Assembly (NCBI GenBank): GCA_002479255.1
Contig: DLMJ01000047.1
Coordinates: 62,001 to 126,000, forward strand
DNA length: 64,000 bases
Direction of reading: 5' to 3'
Origin: Candidatus Binatus soli
GTDB lineage: Bacteria > Desulfobacterota > Binatia > Binatales > Binataceae
Shown: piece by piece, positions 55,294 through 63,509 of the stretch
Layout of the letters: each line of letters starts with the position of its first letter
How positions within the stretch are numbered: the first letter of the stretch is position 1
The notes under the pieces: generated by a model
Seen by the model: the letters and a program-made list of their open reading frames with translations, nothing else
The model's database searches: none
Told to the model about the DNA's origin: nothing
Made by a program: the position numbers and the translations under genes

Positions 55294-55578
55294 CTAAGCA
55301 GACGCCCCTGCGGTATCGGCGCTGGCGGGGAGCGGCTCGACGCTCACTTGCCGCTTCTCACCCTTCGGCTCGTACTTAACCACACCGTCGATGAGCGCGT
55401 AAATCGTATAGTCGCGGCCCAGACCGACGTTGCGGCCCGGATGCACGCGAGTGCCGAGCTGGCGGATGATGATATTCCCGGCCTTGACGGTCTGGCCCGC
55501 GTAAATCTTGATACCACGGCGCTGGCCCGGACTGTCGCGGCCGTTGCGCGTCGAACCCTGGCCTTTTTTGTGCGCCAC
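55294..55578 (-). CDS. rpmA: 50S ribosomal protein L27
   Basis: 94 residues, GTG start with AGGGAG upstream. MAHKKGQGSTRNGRDSPGQRRG begins directly with the mature-type N-terminus that reaches the peptidyl-transferase centre; there is no cleavable extension. NIIIRQLGTRVHPGRNVGLGRD and YTIYALIDGVVKYE are conserved. It follows rplU as in most bacteria. Confidence 0.98.
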   Translation of the reverse strand: MAHKKGQGSTRNGRDSPGQRRGIKIYAGQTVKAGNIIIRQLGTRVHPGRNVGLGRDYTIYALIDGVVKYEPKGEKRQVSVEPLPASADTAGASA

Positions 55579-55647
55579 GCAGTGTCTCCCTAAAAACTTA
55601 TTGAGCGGCCTTCCGAGCCGCGGTTCAATTAAAATTCACGCCAGCGT

Positions 55648-55962
55648 TCATGCGCCGGCGGAAATTTCCTCGATCTTGAGAACGGTCAGTTCCTGGCGAT
55701 GGCCCCGTTTGCGGCGGTAATTCTTGCGGCGCTTTTTCTTGAACACGATCACTTTCGTGCCGCGCGGCTGCTGGACGATCTTTGCCGTCACCGAAGCGCC
55801 CGCGACGACCGGGGTGCCGACCTTGGGCGCTTCGCCGCCGACCGCCAGCACCTGGTCAAGTGATATAGCCGCACCAACTTCGCCGACGAGCCGCTCGACC
55901 GTTATCTGGTCGCCGACGCCGACGCGGTACTGTTTTCCGCCTGTCTTTACTATTGCAAACAT
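55648..55962 (-). CDS. rplU: 50S ribosomal protein L21
   Basis: 104 residues from MFAIVKTGGKQYRV (55962); an upstream TTG (55983) is open but the family starts here. KFKKKRRKNYRRKRGHRQ-type basic tail (here VFKKKRRKNYRRKRGHRQEL) is diagnostic. It binds 23S rRNA. It is the first gene of the rplU-rpmA operon. Confidence 0.98.
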   Translation of the reverse strand: MFAIVKTGGKQYRVGVGDQITVERLVGEVGAAISLDQVLAVGGEAPKVGTPVVAGASVTAKIVQQPRGTKVIVFKKKRRKNYRRKRGHRQELTVLKIEEISAGA

Positions 55963-56044
55963 CGATGTGCCGAACGAGAACAATTATCGGACGCAGCCGG
56001 GCGTGTCAACGCATCGGGCGATGCGCGAGGTGGCTGCGCGTCGA

Positions 56045-56584
56045 TTAGTCGATGCCCAGTCGCTCGCGGCCTTCGGGAGAAATCATCTGCGGAGTCCACG
56101 GCGGATCCCACACCAGATCGACGTCCGCCTCCGACACGCCCGGGATGCTCATGATCTTGTAGCGCGCGTCGGTCGCGATCGAGGCGCCCATGCCGCATCC
56201 CTGCGCCGTCAGCGTCATCTTGACTTCGACTTTCTTGGCGCCGTCGCCGGCGTCCTTCACTTCCATTCCATAGACGAGGCCGAGGTCAACGATGTTGACG
56301 GGGATTTCGGGGTCGAAGCAGGTCTTGAGCTGCTCCCAGACCATCGCTTCGAGATCGCCGCCGCCCGACGCCGACACCGCGCCCGCATCTTCGGGCTTTT
56401 TGCCGAGCGCATCGGCGTCCTTGCCTGCGACGCGGAACAGGCCGCCGTGCGCGGGAATCTGCAGGGTGAAGGTTCCGCCGAGCGATTGCGTGATAAAGGC
56501 TTCGAGCCCCTTTTCCAGCTTCGTTTTGTCTCCGGCCGGGATCCGGACGCCTTCGCATTCGCGGGTCAATTCAACGCGTTCCAT
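56045..56584 (-). CDS. sufT: SufT-type iron-sulfur assembly protein (DUF59/MIP18)
   Basis: 179 residues from MERVELTRE (56584). The N-terminal 80 residues resemble the SufT-specific extension; the C-terminal half is the MIP18/DUF59 domain with FDPEIPVNIVDLGLVYGM, LTAQGCGMGASIA with its conserved Cys, and VDLVWDPPWTPQMIS. It helps maturation of Fe-S proteins. No suf genes are adjacent. It is on the same strand as rplU, upstream of it. Confidence 0.85.
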   Translation of the reverse strand: MERVELTRECEGVRIPAGDKTKLEKGLEAFITQSLGGTFTLQIPAHGGLFRVAGKDADALGKKPEDAGAVSASGGGDLEAMVWEQLKTCFDPEIPVNIVDLGLVYGMEVKDAGDGAKKVEVKMTLTAQGCGMGASIATDARYKIMSIPGVSEADVDLVWDPPWTPQMISPEGRERLGID

Positions 56585-56759
56585 CGGCAAATACCTTCCT
56601 TGTCAGACTGGCTATTGTAACGCGACGGCCCGGTGCGGGCCATAGGCAGGGCGCGAGACTTCGCCAATTAGTGGTTCCTGGTGGGAGTGTTCACATAGCT
56701 TGGCGTTGCCGTCGTGGCGTGCCCCTGATAAAGCGAAGCAAGGACGAAGGGGCAGGCAG

Positions 56760-58640
56760 GTGGAGGAAGCGGGAATCCCGGGCGCGAATCAGCGTCATTT
56801 CGGCATCTCGGCCAGGCAGAAGCTCTATCAGTTTCTGTGCTCGCGGCCAGCAGGCGCCGACGCTGGCGAGCTGGTCGGGCTGCTGCTGAGCGGAGTCGGC
56901 TCGGACCCTGAACTCGGCGCGCGAATTGTCCGTCAGCTACTCGACGGCGATCCGAATTTCATCTTCGACCCTGACACGGCGCTGTGGCGGCTTGCGCAGA
57001 GCGATCGCATCCGCGTCGGGCTCGATCAGGCCGAGTTCACGGTGGTCGATCTGGAAACTACGGGCGGACGCGCCGGCCCGGGCACGATCATCGAGATCGG
57101 CGCGTACCGGATGGTCGGGCGGCGGCTCGCCGAATCTTTTTCGACGCTGGTCCGACCGCAGGGCGGCATCGTTCCGCGCTTTATCACGGGGCTAACGTCG
57201 ATTACGACGGAGATGGTTCGCGAGGCGCCGCCTATCGAGGATGTGCTGCCCGCGTTTCGCGAGTTCATGGGGGAGCGGGTGATGGTCGCGCACAACGCGG
57301 CCTTCGACTTCGGATTTCTCGACTTCGAATACCGCCGCATCTTTGGAATTGGGCTGGGCAACCCGGTGCTGTGCACGCTCAGGATGTCGCGCCGGTTCAT
57401 GCCGTCGCTCAAGCGCCGCCGGCTCGATCTGCTCGCGGGACATTTCGGGCTTTCGCTCGAAGGACGGCATCGCGGACTTGGCGACGCGCGGATGGCCGCG
57501 GAGCTGCTCTCGATTTTTCTCGAGATGGCGGAGCGGATGGGTATCACGCGGCTGGATCGCCTGCTCGACGACCATCGTCGCGGACTTGCGGGCAGGAGAA
57601 TCGAACGTCACGTGCGGCCGGAGGAGATCGCGGCGCTGCCGCATGCGCCCGGCGTTTACATGATGCGCAATGAGCGCGGCGATTTGCTGTACGTCGGCAA
57701 GGCGCGGCGGCTCCGGGAGCGGGTGAGCTCATACTTCACGGCGTCGGTGAAGGCAAAGACGGCGGAGCTGATCTCGCACGTTTACAAAATCGAGACGCGG
57801 CCGGCGCGCTCGCCGCTCGAGGCGGCGCTCGACGAAGCGCGGCTCATCCGCGAGCTGAAACCACCGTACAACCGGATGCTGAAATCGGCGGCGCCCGCGT
57901 ATTTCATCAAGCTCGACATGATGGACGAGTTTCCGCGCGTGACGATTTCGACAAAGATGAGTGCGCGGCGCGGTGTGATGCATCTGGGGCCGTTCATCGG
58001 CCGCCGCGGCATCGAGCATTCAGTTCGCGCGCTGGCGAGAATCCTCGGCCTTCGCACCTGCGGCGGGAAGCTTGAGCCGAGCGAGGACTTTTCGCCGTGC
58101 ATCTATGGCCAGATGGGCCATTGCACCGCGCCGTGCAACCTGAGTATCGACGGAGAAAGGTACGCGGAGCGGGTTCGGCGCGCGGTTGGTTTTCTGCGCG
58201 GGAGGATCGGCCCGCTGCTGGGTGAATTGGCCCGGGCGCGCGATCAGGCCGCGGCCGCGATGCGCTTTGAGGAGGCGGCGCGCTTTCGCCACCATCTCGA
58301 GGCGCTGACCACGCTGGCGCATCGCGCGACCCGCCTCAGCCGGGTGGTGACGGAAAACAATCTCGTGATCGTGACAGGCGAGGCGGCCGATCGCGCAGCG
58401 CACGTCGTGCTGTCGGGACGGCTTGCGATGACGCGGCATCTGGACACGGCAGACGCCGCGGGCGAGGTGGCGGCGTTCGTCGCGGGCAATTACGAGCGAT
58501 ACAAGTTGAAATACGTCGAGCGCGGAGAGTTGGAGAAGATGACGATCGTCGCACGATGGCTCCGGGAGCGCGCGCCCGACGAGGGTCGTCTCATCTATCT
58601 GGCCGGTCCGCAGCTGGATTCCGTCGCGCTGGCGAGCTGA
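56760..58640 (+). CDS. DEDDh exonuclease fused to UvrC-like GIY-YIG nuclease
   Basis: About 626 residues from GTG 56760, which has GAAGGGG upstream; the frame is open to a TTG at 56700. Residues 80-250 form an epsilon-like 3'-5' exonuclease: VVDLETTGG, AHNAAFDFGFL, HRGLGDARMAAEL. Residues 285-370 form the GIY-YIG domain: GVYMMRNERGDLLYVGKARRLRERV. A UvrC-like CIYGQMGHCTAPC cysteine segment and a UVR-like helix (AAAMRFEEAARFRHHLEAL) follow. The UvrC RNase-H domain and HhH are missing. Likely DNA repair, similar to Cho. Confidence 0.88.
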   Translation: MEEAGIPGANQRHFGISARQKLYQFLCSRPAGADAGELVGLLLSGVGSDPELGARIVRQLLDGDPNFIFDPDTALWRLAQSDRIRVGLDQAEFTVVDLETTGGRAGPGTIIEIGAYRMVGRRLAESFSTLVRPQGGIVPRFITGLTSITTEMVREAPPIEDVLPAFREFMGERVMVAHNAAFDFGFLDFEYRRIFGIGLGNPVLCTLRMSRRFMPSLKRRRLDLLAGHFGLSLEGRHRGLGDARMAAELLSIFLEMAERMGITRLDRLLDDHRRGLAGRRIERHVRPEEIAALPHAPGVYMMRNERGDLLYVGKARRLRERVSSYFTASVKAKTAELISHVYKIETRPARSPLEAALDEARLIRELKPPYNRMLKSAAPAYFIKLDMMDEFPRVTISTKMSARRGVMHLGPFIGRRGIEHSVRALARILGLRTCGGKLEPSEDFSPCIYGQMGHCTAPCNLSIDGERYAERVRRAVGFLRGRIGPLLGELARARDQAAAAMRFEEAARFRHHLEALTTLAHRATRLSRVVTENNLVIVTGEAADRAAHVVLSGRLAMTRHLDTADAAGEVAAFVAGNYERYKLKYVERGELEKMTIVARWLRERAPDEGRLIYLAGPQLDSVALAS

Positions 58641-58684
58641 TCACTTTTTTCAGGACAAAATGCGGCAACGATGCCTGGCAGACC

Positions 58685-58714
58685 TTGCTGAAAGAGCTTG
58701 TGCGATCATAAAAT
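58685..58714 (+). promoter_or_regulatory. Candidate promoter of the vapBC-type module
   Basis: TTGCTG (58685-58690) and TAAAAT (58709-58714) with an 18-base spacer, ending ten bases before the antitoxin ATG. No ribosome-binding site is visible, so the transcript may be nearly leaderless. AAATCA-type repeats overlap the start. Confidence 0.3.
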
Positions 58715-58723
58715 CAGAAAATC

Positions 58724-58990
58724 ATGAAATCAGAGATCTCGGCCACCGACGCGGCTCGACGCTTTTCAGAGGTTTTGAATCGCGTGCGATATCGCAACGA
58801 GACTTTCGTCGTGAAACGAGGGGGCGAACCGGTCTGTGAGATCGTCCCCGTGCGCAACGCTACCTTCACCGGCCGTGAACTCGTGGAATTGCTCCGCTCG
58901 CTGCCGCATCCCGACAAGGAATATCTGGACGCGATCGAACAGCATGTTCGAAAACAGCCGAGAGCCGAGAAGTCGAAGTGGCCGCGCTGA
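58724..58990 (+). CDS. Phd/YefM-like antitoxin
   Basis: An 88-residue protein. It starts MKSEISATDAARRFSEVLNR with VRYRNETFVVKRGGEPVCEIVP, the Phd/YefM DNA-binding fold. The C-terminal tail is the likely toxin-neutralising part. It overlaps the PIN toxin start by 13 bases. It would bind and inhibit the toxin and autorepress the operon. Confidence 0.85.
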   Translation: MKSEISATDAARRFSEVLNRVRYRNETFVVKRGGEPVCEIVPVRNATFTGRELVELLRSLPHPDKEYLDAIEQHVRKQPRAEKSKWPR

Positions 58991-59379
58991 TCGATTCCAG
59001 CATCTTCATCGCCGGCGAGCGCGGCCGGATCGATCTGGCGGACCTTCTGGCATCGCTCGGCGGCGAACCTCTCGCGCTGTCCGCGGTGACCGCGTCGGAA
59101 CTGCTATACGGCTTGCCTCGCGCTCGAACGACCGCGCAACGAAATCGACGCAATGCTTACGTCGAGGCGATATTCGCGCAAATGACGGTGATAGCGTTCG
59201 ATCTCACCGTCGCCCGAGTCCACTCAGCGGTTTCGGCTGAACTAGACCGTACCGGCCGCCAGGTCGGCGCGCACGATCTGATGATCGCCGCGACTGCGAT
59301 GGCCCACGATTACCGCGTTGCGACGCGGGACCTCAGGAGCTTTCCGAAAATTCCGGGCCTCGAGACTCTAAGGATCTAG
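58978..59379 (+). CDS. PIN-domain ribonuclease toxin (VapC-like)
   Basis: A 133-residue PIN protein. The acidic active-site residues are present: Asp in ALIDSSIFIAGE, Glu in AVTASELLYGL, and Asp in GAHDLMIAATAM, with the last conserved Asp in VATRDLRSF. VapC toxins cleave tRNA or rRNA. It starts with GTG inside the antitoxin gene. Confidence 0.88.
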   Translation: MAALIDSSIFIAGERGRIDLADLLASLGGEPLALSAVTASELLYGLPRARTTAQRNRRNAYVEAIFAQMTVIAFDLTVARVHSAVSAELDRTGRQVGAHDLMIAATAMAHDYRVATRDLRSFPKIPGLETLRI

Positions 59380-59391
59380 CGTTCGGGCCAA

Positions 59392-60099
59392 TCACCCTTT
59401 CAGATTTGCGGCGAACAGCTTGAGCGTGCGCTTCCACGCGTCCTTGGCTTCGGCGGGGCGATGGACATCGGCGCGAGTGTCGTTGAAAAACCCATGCGAG
59501 CATCCCGCGTAAACCTTCACCTCGCCCGGCTTGTCGAACTTCTTCAGCGCCGCCGCCAGCCGATCGACGTCGCCGCGCTGGATCCATCCGTCGTTCTCGC
59601 CGTATGCGTAGAAAATCGGGCAGCCGAGATGCTTGAGTTTTTCGTCCGGCGGGATTTCGCCATAAAACGGCGCCGCGGCCGCGATTTCCCGGCTCTCGCA
59701 TGGCAACAGCAGGGCGTAGCTGCCGCCCATGCAAAATCCCGTGATGCCGATGCGGGTTGAATGGGTCTGTTTCTGTGCGCGCAGCCAATCCACCGTGGTC
59801 TGAAGATCCGCGATGCCGTCTTCCTTCTTCAGTCCGCCCATCAGTTGCGCGGCTCGATTGGGCTCGGTGGCGACCTGGTGGCCCTGTCGCGAGTACAAGT
59901 CCGGCGCGATCGCGAAATAACCCTCGCGCGCCAGCCGCCGGGTGACGTCGCGGATATGGTCGTTCAGCCCCCACCATTCCTGGACTACGATCGCCGCCGG
60001 CGATGACTCGACTCCCGCCGGCTCGGCGACATACGCCTTGAGCGCGCACGCATGGCCTGCATATGTCACTTCACGCGTGACGATATCTTTGCTCGCCAT
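59392..60099 (-). CDS. Dienelactone hydrolase family protein
   Basis: A 235-residue alpha/beta-hydrolase. Catalytic triad: Cys in GITGFCMGGSYAL (the DLH-type nucleophile), Asp in YGENDGW, and His in YAGCSHGF. VVQEWWGLNDHIRDVTRRLA is the typical N-terminal segment. It hydrolyses dienelactones or related cyclic esters; the physiological substrate here is unknown. GAGGTGAG precedes the ATG. It is convergent with the PIN toxin gene. Confidence 0.92.
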   Translation of the reverse strand: MASKDIVTREVTYAGHACALKAYVAEPAGVESSPAAIVVQEWWGLNDHIRDVTRRLAREGYFAIAPDLYSRQGHQVATEPNRAAQLMGGLKKEDGIADLQTTVDWLRAQKQTHSTRIGITGFCMGGSYALLLPCESREIAAAAPFYGEIPPDEKLKHLGCPIFYAYGENDGWIQRGDVDRLAAALKKFDKPGEVKVYAGCSHGFFNDTRADVHRPAEAKDAWKRTLKLFAANLKG

Positions 60100-60146
60100 T
60101 GTCGCTCACCTCGAAGATATAAAATGTCACCCGCGCTGCGCGGCAT

Positions 60147-61031
60147 CTACTGTGCGGCCGCCACCGGTATGAAGCCAAGCGTGCCATTCCTGAGTTTGAT
60201 CTGAAGGTAGTTGCCCGTGATTCCCGTGACGTGGACGTACTTCTTGCGGCGCACGTGGCCGATGGTGGAACTGGTCTCGTCGGGATTTTGATATACCGGC
60301 GAAGTTTTCGTCAACAGGAAAAGCTTGTTGAGCGGCTTGATCTTCGGCGCGCCGCCCGACGCTGTCGTCGCCATGGCGCCGGCGGACGTCGCACCGGCAG
60401 CCGGCGTCGCAGCGGGCGCAGGCATCAGCCTGGCGTCGAGTGCTCGCACCTCGTCGAACTCCGCGTTGGCTTCGGTCGTGCGAGCCGGCTCCGTCGCCAG
60501 CAGATTCGCCAGTGCCAGGTGGGCCTTTGCGTCTTTAGGGCTGAGCCCGATTGCGGTGCGGATTTGATCTTCCGTCTCGGCGGTCTTGCCTTCCTTTCTG
60601 AGCACCTCACCCAAATCTAGATGGTAGTTGGCGCGGTCCGGCTCGAGTGCTACCGCGGCGCGGTACTGATTTTCGGCCAGTCCGCGCTGGTTCTGATCGC
60701 TATAGAGGTTGCCGAGCGCGGCATGGGTCGCCGCGTTTTTAGGATCGATCTCGAGGACCTTCATGAATTCAACTTGCGCGTGTCTCGGCTTGTGCTCGAA
60801 TATGTAGAGATTTCCCAGCGCGATATGGGTGCGCGGATCGTTCGGCTCGAGCTTCGCCGCCTCCTGGTAAGCCTTTTCCGCGTCGGCGAGCTTCGTCGTC
60901 TGCATGTCGGTGTCGCCATCGGCAAGAAAATCCTCGGCGGTCTTGTGATGGCATCCCGCCCCTATCAGGATCATCGCGCCGGTCACGATCATCGCCCCGG
61001 TCCGGGCCAGTAGGCTTCGCGTCCTGTTCAT
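60147..61031 (-). CDS. TPR lipoprotein with C-terminal SH3-like domain
   Basis: 294 residues from MNRTRSLLART (61031), preceded by GGAGGA. The lipobox is GAGC. Four or five TPR units follow (ADAEKAYQEAAKLEPNDPRT, ALGNLYSDQNQRGLAENQYR, DAKAHLALANLLATEPART). An Ala-rich linker leads to an SH3b-like end (TSPVYQNPDETSSTIGHVRR). It probably serves as an envelope scaffold. The partner is unknown. Confidence 0.78.
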   Translation of the reverse strand: MNRTRSLLARTGAMIVTGAMILIGAGCHHKTAEDFLADGDTDMQTTKLADAEKAYQEAAKLEPNDPRTHIALGNLYIFEHKPRHAQVEFMKVLEIDPKNAATHAALGNLYSDQNQRGLAENQYRAAVALEPDRANYHLDLGEVLRKEGKTAETEDQIRTAIGLSPKDAKAHLALANLLATEPARTTEANAEFDEVRALDARLMPAPAATPAAGATSAGAMATTASGGAPKIKPLNKLFLLTKTSPVYQNPDETSSTIGHVRRKKYVHVTGITGNYLQIKLRNGTLGFIPVAAAQ

Positions 61032-61203
61032 CGCTGAGGTTCCTCCAAGAGACCAGCGCGCCTTCCGATTGGGCAATGATCGGGCCAGCGACGGGAAAAT
61101 CTACGCATCATGTTGAAGCGAGCACGGAAACAGTGTCAAGCATTCCAGCGCCCGTCGCAGTTCCCGTTGGATGCGCGCGTTTGTTAGGTTATAAAGATAC
61201 CCC

Positions 61204-61848
61204 GTGCGCTTTATCCTGATCGCAGCCAAGCAACTCGAATTCGCCAAGACCCGGCTCGCGCCGGTGCTGCCACCCGGCGAGCGCCGTGCGCTGGCCGAAG
61301 CGATGTTTCGCGACGTGCTGGCGGCCTCGCTTGGCGCAGCCGCCGCCGACCACGTCGCCGTGGTGACATCGGACGCGGGCCTGCTCGCGCTGGCGCGCTC
61401 GGCCGGTGCACTCACCATCGACGAGGAATTTCCGCGCGGCCTCAACGCCGCCGTCGGACTTGCCACCTCCGCGCTGATTGCGGATGGTGCGCGAACCGTT
61501 TGCACGGTGCTGTCCGACATCCCATTGATCGCAGCCGAAGATATAGACGCGGTGTTTGCCGCGATGCCCGCCGGACGGGGCGTGGTGCTGGTTCCCTCGC
61601 GGGATTTCTCGGGCACCAACATCATTTGCCGCTCACCCGCCGCCGCCGTGGCGACTCGATTCGGTCGAATGAGCCTGGTGCGGCATCTGGACGATTGCCG
61701 CAGCTCCGACGTTCCGGCTAGAGTGCTGCGACTTGCGCGGCCCGCGCTGGACCTCGACGTGATCGCGGACCTCGCCGAGTTCGAGCGCGCCGGGTCCTCC
61801 ACGCATACTCAAAACCAGTTGGCCCGGCTCGGGATTGCTCATCACTAA
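61204..61848 (+). CDS. cofC: 2-phospho-L-lactate guanylyltransferase (F420 synthesis)
   Basis: A 214-residue nucleotidyltransferase with GTG start. It shows the family opening LIAAKQLEFAKTRLAPVLPPGERRAL, VVTSDAGLLALA, TVLSDIPLIAAEDI and PSRDFSGTNIICRSP. CofC/FbiD activates phospholactate or phosphoenolpyruvate with GTP for coenzyme F420. This agrees with two F420-type enzymes elsewhere in the window. It is followed within four bases by mlaE. Confidence 0.92.
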   Translation: MRFILIAAKQLEFAKTRLAPVLPPGERRALAEAMFRDVLAASLGAAAADHVAVVTSDAGLLALARSAGALTIDEEFPRGLNAAVGLATSALIADGARTVCTVLSDIPLIAAEDIDAVFAAMPAGRGVVLVPSRDFSGTNIICRSPAAAVATRFGRMSLVRHLDDCRSSDVPARVLRLARPALDLDVIADLAEFERAGSSTHTQNQLARLGIAHH

Positions 61849-61851
61849 AAA

Positions 61852-62643
61852 TTGCAAAACGGACTGATATCGATCGTGGAAATGGCTGAGCGGCTGGGCG
61901 CGCTGGTGATCGACAGTGTTGTCCAGCTCGGCGCGTTCGTGCTTTTTTTGGTGAGCGCCGCGTTTTACGTTTTTTTTCCGCCGTTTAAGCCGCGGCTATG
62001 GATTCGGCAGATACGAATCATCGGCGCCGACTCGCTGTTTCTCATCATCTTAATCGGCGGCTTCACCGGGATGGTGCTGGGTCTGCAGGGCTACAACACG
62101 CTGCGCCGCTTTGGCTCCGACGGCGCATTGGGCACGGTCGTCGCCCTGGTTCTGGTGCGCGAGCTTGGACCCGTTCTGGCCGCCCTGATGATCGCGGCGC
62201 GCGCGGGCTCCGCGATGGCGGCGGAGCTCGGCGCGATGCAATCCACCGAACAGATCGACGCGCTCACCGTGATGGCGATCAACCCGGTCCAGTACCTGGT
62301 CTCGCCGCGCGTGCTCGCGGGCGTGATCAGTTTCCCCTTGCTGATCTCGGTCTTCGACGTGGTGGGAATCTTCGGCGGCTACATGATCGGCGTCGGCCTG
62401 ATGGGCGCGCCGTCGGCTGCATACTTCAACGGTATCGCCGACAACATGGAATGGCACGACGTCATGACCGGCATCTACAAGGCCCTGGTCTTCGGCGTGG
62501 TCGTAACGTGGGTCTGTTGCTACAAGGGATATCGCGCCGAACGGATGGCGACCGGGGTCAGCCGCGCCACCACCGAAGCCGTGGTGCTGTCCAGCGCCCT
62601 GATTCTTGCGTTTGACTATTTTCTTACGTCTATACTTTTGTGA
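61852..62643 (+). CDS. mlaE: MlaE-family lipid ABC transporter permease
   Basis: A 263-residue permease with TTG start (weak ribosome site; GTG 61876 or ATG 61882 are alternatives). The MlaE core is clear: FTGMVLGLQGYNTLRRFGS, LVRELGPVLAALMIAARAGSA, AELGAMQSTEQIDAL and ATGVSRATTEAVVLS. It forms the inner-membrane channel of the system that moves phospholipids between the membranes. The ATPase gene mlaF and substrate-binding mlaD follow. Confidence 0.95.
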   Translation: MQNGLISIVEMAERLGALVIDSVVQLGAFVLFLVSAAFYVFFPPFKPRLWIRQIRIIGADSLFLIILIGGFTGMVLGLQGYNTLRRFGSDGALGTVVALVLVRELGPVLAALMIAARAGSAMAAELGAMQSTEQIDALTVMAINPVQYLVSPRVLAGVISFPLLISVFDVVGIFGGYMIGVGLMGAPSAAYFNGIADNMEWHDVMTGIYKALVFGVVVTWVCCYKGYRAERMATGVSRATTEAVVLSSALILAFDYFLTSILL

Positions 62644-62667
62644 TAACGCCGTAGCGATCGACGATCC

Positions 62668-63498
62668 ATGAGCCAAACTGAAATCAACCATAACGGTGGC
62701 GATGCGAAGAACATTCGCAACGCGGCGAGCGCCGGTAATGCAATCGAAGTGCGCGATCTTCGCAAACGCTTCGGCCGCCAGCAGGTCCTCGACGGCGTTA
62801 CGCTCGATTTTCCCGCCGGCCAGATCACGACGATCGTCGGTCCCAGCGGATCCGGCAAGACCGTTCTGCTCAAGCATCTCAATCTGCTGATGCGGCCCGA
62901 CTCGGGCACGATCGTGATCGACAACGTCGAAGTGACAAAGCTCGGCGCGACCGGCCTGGACGCGGTGCGCGAAAAATTCGGGGTGCTCTTTCAGGCCGGC
63001 GCATTGTTCGACTCGATGTCGATATTTGACAACGTCGCGTTCCCGCTGGTCGAGAAAACCAGGCTCACTCGCGCGGAGATCGCCGAGCGCGTGCATGAAA
63101 CGCTCAAAGCGGTTGGGCTGGAAGGGATGGGAGCCAAGTTTCCCTCCGAGATGAGCGGCGGGATGCAGAAGCGCGCCGCGCTCGCGCGCGCACTGGTGCG
63201 GCGCCCGAAAATCCTCATGCTCGACGAGCCAACTACCGGCCTCGATCCGTCGCGGACCGGCGCGATTCACGAACTTATCCGACGCACGCAGGAGAATTTT
63301 AAGCTGACCGCCGTGATGGTCAGTCATGACGTGCCGGCAGTCTTCCAGGTTTCCGACCGCGTCGCATTCCTCCATAATGGCCGCACTCATCTCAACGGCA
63401 CGGTGGCCCAGGTGATGGCGGCCGACGACGAGGTTTTCAAGCGGTTTCTGGCGGGCAAAGCATCCGGCGAGGAGAATGAAACAGCCCTTGCGGGCTGA
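62668..63498 (+). CDS. mlaF: MlaF-family ABC transporter ATPase
   Basis: A 276-residue ATPase. Walker A GPSGSGKT, signature MSGGMQKR, Walker B ILMLDEPTTGLD and the switch His in VSHD. The N-terminal 25 residues are an extension. It powers the MlaE permease. It lies 25 bases after mlaE and 12 bases before mlaD. Confidence 0.95.
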   Translation: MSQTEINHNGGDAKNIRNAASAGNAIEVRDLRKRFGRQQVLDGVTLDFPAGQITTIVGPSGSGKTVLLKHLNLLMRPDSGTIVIDNVEVTKLGATGLDAVREKFGVLFQAGALFDSMSIFDNVAFPLVEKTRLTRAEIAERVHETLKAVGLEGMGAKFPSEMSGGMQKRAALARALVRRPKILMLDEPTTGLDPSRTGAIHELIRRTQENFKLTAVMVSHDVPAVFQVSDRVAFLHNGRTHLNGTVAQVMAADDEVFKRFLAGKASGEENETALAG

Positions 63499-63509
63499 AG
63501 CAAAGACCT

